From: Dryomyza anilis
Lineage: Eukaryota; Arthropoda; Insecta; Diptera; Dryomyzidae
NCBI GenBank assembly: GCA_951804985.1
Contig: OX638133.1
Coordinates: 68,049,867-68,113,866 of the forward strand
Reading direction: 5' to 3'
DNA length: 64,000 nucleotides
Shown here: piece after piece, positions 55,440-64,000 of the stretch
Layout: each line of letters starts with the position of its first letter
Position numbering within the stretch: position 1 is the stretch's first letter
Notes under the pieces: generated by a model
The model's database searches: none
Told to the model about the DNA's origin: nothing
What the model saw: only the letters and a program-made list of their open reading frames with translations
Position numbers and translations under genes: made by a program

Positions 55440-56000
55440 GATAAAATATGACGAGTAAATCGATGATCTTCTTATTAGTGATATCGAAGTTTAGTTGCTT
55501 TACATTAATTAGACGGTGAAATGAATGTTCATCCTCTTGGATCTCGATTATATTGAAAATGATTTTGACGATGTCAATCTACTCTGACTTCTATTAAGAA
55601 GACAGGTGATGAACGCCATGCATTTTTTCAATCGACGCTGAATTCTATGACGAAGACAGGTGATGAATATGATGATCTCGTTGATGATATCGATATATAA
55701 ATTTTGAAATTATTATAATGATGATCTGTGATGTTGGCGAATTCAATCTACTCTGTCTTCTATAAAGAAGACAGGTGATGAATGCAATGATTTCATTCAA
55801 TCGACGCTGAATTCTATGGCGAAGACAGGTGATGAATATGAATTGATGATATCGACGTTTTAATTTCGAAATTATTATAATTATGATGATCTGATGTTGG
55901 CGATTTCAATCTAATCTGACTTCTATTAAGAAGACAGGTGATGTCGCAATGAATTGTTTCAAGCTACGCTGTATTATATGACGAAGGCTGAAGATGAATC
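55440..56000 (+). repeat. About 165-bp tandem array, three copies
   Basis: TCAATCTACTCTGACTTCTA at about 55575, 55742 and 55905, each followed by AAGAAGACAGGTGATGA, TCGACGCTGAATTCTATG, GATGATATCGA and GAAATTATTATAAT. AAGACAGGTGATGAA also repeats inside the unit, so the unit itself grew from a smaller one. Sequence before 55565 is a weaker fourth copy. Confidence 0.88.
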
Positions 56001-56027
56001 TTGTTGGAGTTGATGTCGATAGTCAAA

Positions 56028-56425
56028 TCTCGAGTGAGTTTTAGCGTGGTGAGTTTTAATGTGGGGAATTTTGGTGTGGTGAGTTTAAAGAATTTCGGGT
56101 GGTTGTTAACCTGGTGTGAAATATCTTGATATCACTATAATAACTGTTGACATACACGTAATGTAAAATGTATCTTCTATGGGGAGTGCCACGCCTAATG
56201 GTCCAATCACTTCCACATTCGGCTAAACCGTTTAGAATGGTTAAAAATTTAATTAAATTTGCTATCCCAATTGTTGATATGTGTTTTTAATTTTTGGGTT
56301 ATATGGGAGGTGCCACGCCCAGTTCGAGATATAGCATATACTCTGCCCACACCCAACATACATATTATGCCAAAATTTTATTCAATTCGGTTCAGTAGTT
56401 TTGACGTTTATTCGGAATTTAAAAA
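56028..56425 (-). mobile_element. GGCACCTCCCATATAACCC repeat, copy 2
   Basis: Reverse complement of the plan at 46798-47310: GGTGAGTTTTAATGTGG units (56033-56090), TGATATCACTATAATA, AAACCGTTTAGAATGGTT, GGGTTATATGGGAGGTGCC, CAGTAGTTTTGACGTTTATT. Confidence 0.75.
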
Positions 56426-56435
56426 GATATATATT

Positions 56436-56690
56436 CGACAAAAACAATAATGTTCGAAAAATTTCGAAAAAACAAATTTGTAAAAAAAAAAATTGGGACG
56501 ACAATAACAACGCAATGGTCGAAATCAACATTTTACAAAAAAAAATATTCAACAAAAACAACAATGTTCAAAAAATTTCGAAAAAAAAAATGTTTAAAAA
56601 ATTGTTGGTCACCAAAAACAATGCAATGATCAAAATCACCATTTTCAAAAAATAAAAAATCGCCAAAAACAATGTCGAAAAAATGTCGTT
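56436..56690 (+). repeat. A-rich imperfect tandem repeat (about 110 bp unit)
   Basis: AACAATAATGTTCGAAAAATT and AACAACAATGTTCAAAAAATT, followed in each by TTCGAAAAAA, AACAACGCAATGGTCGAAATC or AACAATGCAATGATCAAAATC. Frames across it are Lys/Asn-rich and not genes. Confidence 0.75.
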
Positions 56691-56825
56691 TTTGCTTTTG
56701 TTTTTCTTTCATTTTTTGTTTTTCCTTTAGTTTGGATTTTTGTTTTATGTTATTGCTTTTGTTTTGTGCTTTTGTGTTTTTGTGTTTTAATTTTTTCTTT
56801 TTGTATTTGAGTTTTTTGTTTCATG
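56690..56825 (-). repeat. T-rich array, inverse of the A/C array at 39789
   Basis: TTTTGCTTTTGTTTTTC, TTGTTTTGTGCTTTTGTG and similar words, the complement of the AAAAGCACAAAAC words at 39789-40680. It ends exactly at the CATGTTCGTAGCTAGTG motif (56823). Confidence 0.8.
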
Positions 56826-57025
56826 TTCGTAGCTAGTGAAAGTACCGAGTTATATCGTTTTGAAAGTTTAGGTTGTATGGGAGGTGCCACGCCCCTTTTT
56901 CCAATCCCATATATAGCCTATCATTCCTTCCAGACCATACCGCATCTGTGGTAAAAATTTTAAGGAAATCGAATCTGTCGTTTAGACTGAGAAGCGGAAC
57001 AAACAAACAAATAAACAAACCAACA
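56823..57025 (+). mobile_element. Repeat with CATGTTCGTAGCTAGTG head, second copy
   Basis: CATGTTCGTAGCTAGTG, ATGGGAGGTGCCACGCCCC, CATATATAGCCTATCATT and an ACAAACAAACAAATAAAC tail. The first part matches about 18240; the GGAGGTGCCACGCCC word links it to the 46798/56028 family. Confidence 0.6.
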
Positions 57026-57545
57026 AAGAGATTTATTATATTAATAGGAAGGATTGTTCCATTATCAGAATGACTTATATATCACAGCATTGCGACATAT
57101 TATTATGTACATGTTATTAGTCACCTCTTTAGGACTACATATTATTAGTTTGCAACACTGGTGTCAGACGTAACTTAAAAGGTACACATATGCCACAATA
57201 GTTTGTGGCAATTGTCGAGCCGTGGTTGCTTGGGTGGAGAAAATGTTTGTTAAAACAGATATTCTTCGATGTTTAATTATTGTTATATGAAAATATGTGA
57301 CACAACAATAACAATTTTCAATTGAGAATCTTTTCTTTCTTAAAATATTTTTTTCAATTTTGAAAAAAGAGTGTCACTTTTAAAGCCACAATGATATCAC
57401 AATTGAATTAATATTAATTAAAAAATTTTGAGAGCCTATAAATCATATTATCTCTGGAAAAGAATCTACACAGACGGGAAAAAATAATAAATTTAAATAC
57501 TTTGCGACACGTTTTTCAACCGGAATATTTTTTTAAATTAAATAC
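57026..57545. other. AT-rich stretch, nothing recognised
   Basis: No coding signal or repeat border. Confidence 0.35.
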
Positions 57546-57549
57546 TTTG

Positions 57550-57682
57550 GCGCATAATCATAGACAATTTAAAAACGACTTTAAAATTAAATTCGACTTT
57601 TTTGACAAATTTTGTATAGAAAAAATTGTCAAAAAGCTGATTTTAAATTTAAAGTTGACTTTAAATTGTCTATGATTATGCG
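57550..57682. mobile_element. Short hairpin MITE
   Basis: GCGCATAATCATAGACAATT and TAAA on the left pair with TTTAAATTGTCTATGATTAT and GCG on the right; the interior GACTTTAAA/TTTAAAGTC and TTGACAA/TTGTCAA words extend the stem. A worn half copy is at 21430-21545. Confidence 0.78.
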
Positions 57683-58060
57683 TCTTTTTATTTAATTTTA
57701 TTATGTAGGTAATAAATTTTGAAATATATACTTTTTATTATTTGGTAATAAACTGTACATTCAAAATATTTTATTACATATGAAATACAATTTGAAATAC
57801 AAATATGTGTAATAAAAAAAAAATAATTTATCAATTTCAACATGTTTTACACATAGGCATTTCCTGGGGTTCCGGACGGGACATTCGCACTCTTAAAACA
57901 TTAATATCTCGAAGGAAAATTAATGAATTTTCTTGATTTTTTCGTGCAGACTAAACATCTGCAAAAAATTAGAGAATTCTATACGGTAGATCAAAATATA
58001 ATATAATAAAATAGTTTTTGAAATATTTCGGAACATAGCTGAGACAATTTACTTTATTTT
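57683..58060. other. AT-rich stretch, nothing recognised
   Basis: No coding signal or repeat border. Confidence 0.35.
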
Positions 58061-58064
58061 TGTA

Positions 58065-58465
58065 TATGTACACTTCCCAGTCTGCAACGCTCGGAGACCT
58101 TCGATACCTCGAAGCTTTCTCGAATAACTTCGATAAAAAAGTTCGATCTCGTTGCTTTCTCCATTCTAATTTTGAAACATTTTCGTACATTCAAATTCTT
58201 TGACAAGATACGATATTTAAATATTTATCACATCGATATCGCTATATTTTTCGCAGGAATCTCGAACTTTGTTCATTTTTTTCTTCGATATCGTTCCAAT
58301 TTCGAAAAATTTCTCGTATCGAGAAAACTCCGACAGAACGTTCCGATATCTACCTACCATCTATGTCCAATTTGACGCTCGATATCGTTACGAGAACGGG
58401 GCCGATATCGTGTGATTTCTCCATCTACTTGCAATGATCTCGTAACGATATCGATACGAATGGCA
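58065..58465 (+). mobile_element. CGATATCG-word element, copy 1
   Basis: GGAGACCTTCGATACCTCGA, TCGAATAACTTCGATAAAAA, TTTCTCGTATCGAGAAAACT and GCCGATATCGTGTG. TATCG/CGATA words occur on both strands throughout. The inverse copy is at 61925-62280. Confidence 0.65.
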
Positions 58466-58497
58466 TACTGGGTTTGTTCCTAAAGTTTACAGTTATT

Positions 58498-58566
58498 TCG
58501 TAATAAATAGCAGAATAATTCCGGAAGTTCCGTAATAAATCGCAGAATAATTCCGGAAGTTCCGTA
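58498..58566 (+). repeat. 33-bp tandem duplication
   Basis: GTAATAAATAGCAGAATAAT then TCCGGAAGTTCC, twice. Confidence 0.9.
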
Positions 58567-59198
58567 TGGAAATTTGCACTACGATTTTTTGCTAAAAAAT
58601 AATTTTGTATATGACAATATTACTATATATTATGTGCTATTCAAATTTCCAGATTTTTTTAAGTTTACTTTTTTTGAAAAAAAAAAATATTTTAATATTT
58701 TTATGTCCCGGACAGATTTCAATTAGCTGTCAAAAAATTACTAGAATTGCTAGGAAAATTATGTTTACATTTTTGCCAAGGAAATTCTGCTTTAGAAACA
58801 GTAGTTGAATCTATTTAAAAAAATGTTCAATAAATGTGTCTTTTTGGTTCCATCGAAAACCCTTATAAAAAATCGAACATTTTCCGTTTTTTTTTAATTT
58901 GGTCCTTTTTTGTAAGCTTTTGAAATAATTATTATTGTTATCTGAAAACACAGAAAATAATATTTTGTATCTGTATTCTTTAAAGTTAATTAATTTGGTT
59001 ACTCAAAATACATGAAAAATGGGTATATTTACATATTGAATAGTAACGTAACTTTATGAGTATTTTTTTATACGTTGCCGTTAACGGAATAGAAATTTCT
59101 TTGCTGATATTTTAGATTCCAAATCCATCGTTATTTCAAAGATTTGAGCATTTTGAATTTTTTGGTCGTTGTTGACGTTTTTCTGGAAATGCCCATAT
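58567..59198. other. AT-rich stretch, nothing recognised
   Basis: No coding signal or repeat border. Confidence 0.35.
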
Positions 59199-59201
59199 GT
59201 A

Positions 59202-59983
59202 GGGGAAAGGTCCGTAGGTTGGACATAGTTTTGTATTTTGTCTATAACTTTTTGTGTGCAAACAAGTTAGTGGAATAATATATATCAATTTAAAGTGCAT
59301 TTAATGGGCTATCTTTTATAGAAGAAACTTTTATGGTTTTATGGTTTTAAAAAATACAGCCTACTTTCTGAAGAACAAAAAAAATGCAAAAAAAAAATTG
59401 TTCCGTAGGTTGGGCCACCACGAAAAATTGTTAAAAACCTTTCAAAAAAGACCGAAAATGAATTATTTTAATTATCATTCAAAAATCATTCAAAATTAAT
59501 TAAAAATGTTTTATCTCACACTCTATAATAAAAAAAATCATTATTAAACTTGCGTTTGAGCATTTATATGCTAGGAAAATCTTTGTGAGTGCTTCTAATA
59601 ATGAGAAAATGGGTGACCCAACCTACGTACCTTGAGTGACCCAAACTACGTTTTTATTGAATTTTGAGAAAAATACTAGATATTTTTTTCTGCATCAAAT
59701 TTAGATAGAAAACTTGATAACATTATAAAAAGGAATTCGTTAACGACATTTTAATGCATTTAACTTTGATTTTATAATGTAAATTGACCATCGAATCAAC
59801 ACTTGAAAAAGTCAACAAAAAACTTTTTTTGAGTACATTTTAGTATTCTGGATGAGTTATAAGCAACAGGCGATTTCACTTTAAAGTTTCGAGAAAAGTT
59901 GGAGTACAATGTTACTTGAGATGTACTATTAAAACTTAAAGATCGCCAGTGTAAAAAAACAAAAAAAATACAGACCTTTCCCC
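59202..59983. mobile_element. 782-bp non-autonomous element with GGGGAAAGGTC ends
   Basis: GGGGAAAGGTC at 59202 and GACCTTTCCCC to 59983 are perfect inverted ends, flanked by TA (59200-59201, 59984-59985). CCGTAGGTTGG/CCAACCTACG words lie at 59211, 59403 and 59618. No coding sequence. Tc1/mariner-type by its TA target. Confidence 0.8.
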
Positions 59984-60184
59984 TAATAGTATTTAATAAA
60001 AAGGTTTTTATGTAATTTTTATTACAACGTAATAAAAAAAAGTATTAATATCTAATTTGATTACGTGTGTATTAAAATTAATTAAAAAAGAATTTAAATT
60101 AAGTTTAAGTAAAAAGTATTTAACTTCAATAAAAAAAAAACTATGGGTGGAGAAGTAAAATTTTGTTATCTCTGTGTACACTTA

Positions 60185-60412
60185 CACAGAGAGAAAAAAT
60201 ACTGTATTTAAGTATGAAAAAGACTTAGAATAGCACCATCCCAAATTCGACTAATATTAAGTCCGCACAGGCTTAAGTTAAGTCCGCACAGACTTATATT
60301 AAGTCCGTACGTACTTAATATAAGTCTGTGCGGACTTAATGTTAGTCGAATTTGGGATGGTGCTATTCTAAGTCTTTTTCGTACTTAAATACAGTATTTT
60401 GTTTTTTCTGTG
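60185..60412. mobile_element. Near-perfect hairpin MITE (228 bp)
   Basis: Arms of about 110 bp pair almost completely: ACTGTATTTAAGTATGAAAA with its inverse, TAGAATAGCACCATCCCAAA with TTTGGGATGGTGCTATTCTA, TTAAGTCCGCACAGACTTAT with its inverse. The centre is AAGTCCGTACGTACTT. Flanked by TA. The left arm has an extra AAGTCCGCACAGGCTTAAGT copy. Confidence 0.93.
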
Positions 60413-60415
60413 TAG

Positions 60416-60600
60416 AAATAGTTTCCTTATAAAAAATTTACTTGAAATAGCGTCAAATTCAATTTTACTTATTTTAAGAAAGGTTTTTCCTTAATATTAA
60501 AAAATTGTTATAAGTAAAATTTTCCTTAAAATAAGAACAATTTTCTAAAAATAAGGAGTTCATTTTCCTTATTATGATGGACATTTTTTCAGAGTGTAGG
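60416..60600. mobile_element. MITE with AAGGAAA/TTTCCTTA words, copy 2
   Basis: GTTTCCTTATAAAAAATTTAC, TTTCCTTAAAATAAGAACAA, TTTTCCTTATTATGATGGAC and TTTTTTCAGAGTG end; the inverse of 49990-50225. Hairpin MITE 60185-60412 sits next to or inside its left end. Confidence 0.6.
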
Positions 60601-61720
60601 GATTCTATAAAGATCATTCGTTTGAATATCACAGTTTTGCAATGTAGTGGAAGAGATTTACTTTTGCGTGAACAATGTGTAAAAGAAAACACATGGAAGT
60701 TCTTTCCTTGCTGACGCAGAAGTAAATATTTTCCTTAACAGTACAAAACTTAAAATCTTAAAATCTTGCCCTATGGTTTTGGGAGCCTTTTTCGAATCTT
60801 TTTAGTGCTCAAATATGAATTTTAAAAACTATCATAAATATGAGCCAGAGGTTGTCTGCATTTTTGTGCTCATTTAAGTGCTCATATTTGTGGAACCTCG
60901 TTATGACAGACTGACTGACGTCGTTGCTACTTAGCAATTAATTTTCCGTATTGTCGCAAGAAGGATGTTGATGATGTCGGCAATTGTCGTGCGTGAGCAG
61001 TAACTAGATATCGGTGTCAGTGGGGATTTAAGTAGTATCGCGCCGTGCGGTTTTTTAAGACGATATTTAATTAGAATTGCAAAAAGTAGTGAATGTTGGC
61101 TGTCGTGAATGAAGAAGACTCTAAGTTGGCATCGTAGGTGTTTGAGTAATATTGAATGACAAATATTGCAAGTTGCAGCGATTACTAAACTCGGTATGTT
61201 TTAAAAATCATGCTGTGTCTGCGCTTTTATTTCCAAAAATTAAAACACATTTTTTAACCCCAACGACCCCGATACTATGCAGTAGGCAAGCAAGTGTTTG
61301 AGATTTAGCACATAAATTTTGTTAATTTTAACAAGACCGTTGCTGTTGGCTGTTGTTGTGATTAAACCAGCGAATACAAAATATAAAAGTAGATTATTAC
61401 CGTTGTTGCTTGCTGCCTACCCTAATATTGCACGATCTTCCATTCCATTGACAAACATTCACCGACAACAGCAACATACTAAAAAAAAAATAAACAAACA
61501 AAAAAACACAACACCAGAGGTGGAAATCCAAGGAAAAACTCAGCTGCTGCTGCTTAATCCAAGTGATGAACATTTTATTTGATGCACATTCTTTGAGACC
61601 TAAGCCAAAGTACACTGAGATAATTGATAACATATTTTCATGAAATTAAAGTTTTCCAATTTTTGGCACAGCCTAACACAATTTCGTTAATTTTGAGCGT
61701 AACATATTTGATATATTCTA
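60601..61720. other. Less AT-rich non-repeat island (core 60890-61600)
   Basis: Balanced composition, words such as CGTCGTTGCTACTTAGC and GCAACAGC-type triplets, no recognised repeat. An 87-codon frame (61319-61582) starts at TTG and has no domain. The region could be a promoter plus 5' UTR exons of a gene beyond the window; no splice-linked coding exon could be shown. Confidence 0.25.
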
Positions 61721-61734
61721 TTCTTATTCGTTTT

Positions 61735-61810
61735 AATATCATTTTTAAATCCGAACCAATTTCGGTTTTATACAGGTTTTAACACGGTTTTTAAAAAGTA
61801 TGAAAAATAA
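61735..61810. repeat. AACCG-family fragment
   Basis: TTTCGGTTTTATACAGG and TTTTAACACGGTTTTTAAAA match the subterminal region of the hAT copies at 6994 and 16540. Confidence 0.5.
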
Positions 61811-61924
61811 ACTTCAAAAACTGAATTTTAGTAAAATCCCTGTTCAAACTATTGGACTGAGACTAATCAGTTAAGGTTTTTAACGAAGACTAGTTTTATT
61901 ATATAATTGAATGTCCTTATATAA

Positions 61925-62280
61925 TATGCCATTCGTTTCGATATCGTTTAAAGATTAATTCGAGAAGAAAGAGAATTTATACGATATCGGACACTTTCTC
62001 GTTGTGATATTGAGCGTAAAATTGGACCTACATGGTTGATAGATATCAGTCCGTTCTGTCGCAGTTTTCTCGATACGAGAAATTTTATTGAAAATTAGAG
62101 ATTGCTTCAAAAATATTGCGATTTCAATGCGATAATACTTAAATATCGTAATTTGTCAAAGAGATTGAATTATTATTATAAAAAATTATAATTGATTAAG
62201 CAACGATAATGAACTTTTTTATAGAAGTTATTCGACAAAGTTTTAAGGCATCAGAGGTCTCCAAGAATTGGTACACTGGT
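61925..62280 (-). mobile_element. CGATATCG-word element, copy 2
   Basis: On the minus strand matches 58065-58465: TGGAGACCTCTGATGCC, GTCGAATAACTTCTATAAAA, TTTCTCGTATCGAGAAAACT, GATATCGAAACGAATGG. Confidence 0.65.
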
Positions 62281-62745
62281 TTAATTATATTTTTCTTTTC
62301 AAGATATTATTAATACAACACAAAAAATGAATCCATGATTATCGTATTCTGATGGACTCTGAGATTCCAATCAAGACCTCATATTCTGATTTTGAATATT
62401 GACTAAAGTTATTGAGTTATTACGTAAAACAAAAAATTACAATTCTCAAGATTTTTATTTCAGCACTTAAAAAGTTATATTAGATCTTGTTTGATATACA
62501 ATCAGACAAAAGAAATCAGACTGAAAATTCAAATTGGTAAGAAGTCAAAGTCCAAAATATGTATCAGGATTTTTCATTTTAATAATAACTCCAAAATTCA
62601 TAATATTTAAACTGTAGGGAATATTCAGGTCTTGTTTAGAATCTTGAAGTCCATCGGAATATCATAGAAAAATCACGGATATTGTTTTGTTTTTGTGATG
62701 CATAATAGTACAAAAAGAATATCACAAAATATCACAAAAGAAACA
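62281..62745. other. AT-rich stretch, nothing recognised
   Basis: No coding signal or repeat border. Confidence 0.35.
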
Positions 62746-62945
62746 TAGAAACCGTTTCGTTTTAACATTTAAAATCAAACCATAACCGAAGCGTAATTAA
62801 ATCCTTGAATTATTTATGTTGGTTTACAGCAATTAAAAACCTTTAAACCAAATTACATATCATGGATTGAAGCCGTTTTAAACCGTTTCACTCTTAGAAC
62901 TGAAACCGTTAGACGATATAAAGTGTTTCGGTTTCTACCGGTTTT
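62746..62945. repeat. AACCG-family fragment
   Basis: AAACCGTTTCGTTTTAACAT, AGCCGTTTTAAACCGTTTCA and GTTTCGGTTTCTACCGGTTT words, as in the hAT AACCG family, without intact ends. Confidence 0.5.
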
Positions 62946-63760
62946 AAAACACTTACAAAAATATGAAAAACAAACATAAAAAATAATTTTAGTCAAAATT
63001 ATTTGTATATAAGTGATTCTGAAAATTTTAATCCTCGAATATTTTAAAATGCTATAACTCCTGACTTACAAAGAGCGGAGTTGTAAAAATCGAAATAAAT
63101 GACCCAAGTAACACATTAGCTGTATAATATTGATGCTTTAAAGTTGTAGAAGAGCTTATGTAACTTATAAAAAAGACCAAAGCTGCACAAAGTAACTCTC
63201 TAACCGCTGGCAAACCCTTATACAAACTTTTTGGCGTAATTAAACAGATACTTATGACATTGCAGCTAGCTGTAAAATAGAAGTGAGGTAAGGTCTTTAA
63301 AAGATATTTATTAATGCTAGCTTTTTAATAGTTGCAATTTTAACTAAAAGTGCTATACTACAGCTATCTGTTGGAAATGCATATGTGCGAGTTTTATCAA
63401 GCCTTCTTATACAGCCAATGGTTACTTGGGGATTAATTGTAATCATCATGTAGAATATCCGCGGAACTGTACAAATGGGTGTAACAATCCGATAAAAAAA
63501 TATCTCGCATGGGCACAGCTGTGCACGGGTCCGCATTGAATCTGATAAAATTAAATAATATAAATTTTTGAAATTTTTGAAAATTATCAATTTATGGTCC
63601 TTATTTTATCAAAATTACAAAAGTTCACTTTATTTTATTATATTGGTCACCATTTGAATGTCGAATGTATTTTTAAAAGCAGCTTTTGGGTTATCCAAAA
63701 TCTATTATTTAATGTTTATAAATAAATAAATTTAAATTCTTCAAGTGTATTGATATGTGT
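62946..63760. other. Mostly AT-rich; worn repeat at 63480-63540
   Basis: Only GCACAGCTGTGCACGGGTCC (minus strand GGACCCGTGCACAGC) resembles 55221-55240. The minus frame 63297-63590 has no domain. Confidence 0.3.
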
Positions 63761-64000
63761 CGGCAGTAGATACTTCTGCTCCAAAAATCTTAACTCAAAA
63801 ATGGTTTTATTTACACTCTCTCGTGACTGCATCAACCATCCGTCCATGTGTTGTGCTGATGATGACTATGTTGCTCTTACCACGACCGAACTCAAGAATT
63901 GCATGGAGCCGAGCAACAACTGATCACGTTGTGTAGGCCACTGAGTGTTTGGCACATTCTGTCGTTGCGTCTTCGAATGTGATTTGCGATTGTCATGTGT
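63761..64000. other. Less AT-rich window edge
   Basis: Balanced composition, no repeat recognised, no frame with a domain; may be the edge of unique or genic DNA continuing beyond the window. Confidence 0.2.

Noticed and set aside
61319..61582. 87-codon plus frame with hydrophobic start
   Set aside because: Begins at TTG, no domain; the minus strand is open as well.
63297..63590. 97-codon minus frame
   Set aside because: No recognisable domain and partly overlaps a worn repeat near 63520; kept only as unassigned DNA.

Overview
The window looks like a piece of an AT-rich, intron-containing, transposon-packed genome of a higher fly (Diptera). Two ordinary genes support this. One is a manganese superoxide dismutase (Sod2, minus strand, 26097-26954); from memory its protein is very close to fly Sod2. 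The other is a vitamin K epoxide reductase (Vkor, plus strand, 52095-52717). Both have three coding exons with GT-AG introns of about 60-150 bp, which is typical of flies. I found no bacterial operons, CRISPR arrays, rRNA genes or functional tRNA genes. The species cannot be named from the sequence alone.

Layout: 1-6 kb holds a three-deep nest of transposons around a 5'-truncated non-LTR retrotransposon (1842-3196), then an element rich in GTTGAA and ATGGT/ACCAT words. 7-18 kb holds a hAT-type element (6994-8844), a Ty3/gypsy LTR retrotransposon (8914-15346) with near-identical LTRs but a large internal deletion, and a second copy of the same hAT family (16540-18044) carrying two tRNA-derived SINEs. 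18-25 kb is microsatellite, a foldback element and nested MITEs. Sod2 follows. 27-42 kb is interspersed repeats: DINE-1-like copies, a MITE family with CACCCAG ends, a CACTAAGAAAAC MITE family, SINEs, and a strongly strand-biased A/C array. 42-49 kb holds a dead DD37E Tc1/mariner element and a 3.65 kb hAT element (44751-48396). Vkor is at 52 kb. It is followed by an unusual hAT foldback element made of about 60-bp units in opposed tandem arrays (52956-54088), then more tandem arrays, hairpin MITEs and short inverted repeats to the end.

Sod2 (mitochondrial superoxide removal) and Vkor (ER quinone/disulfide redox) are about 25 kb apart and I see no sign that they work together. The rest is a transposon community in which several families carry their own self-complementary word repeated near the element ends. 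Insertion borders read directly from the sequence (8-bp TSDs for four hAT elements, 4 bp for the LTR element, 14 bp for the non-LTR element, TA for the Tc1 element and several MITEs) are the best-supported structural result. I found no previously unknown cellular system; the most unusual objects are the opposed-array hAT foldback, the internally deleted but young LTR element, and the SINE variants with different 3' halves.
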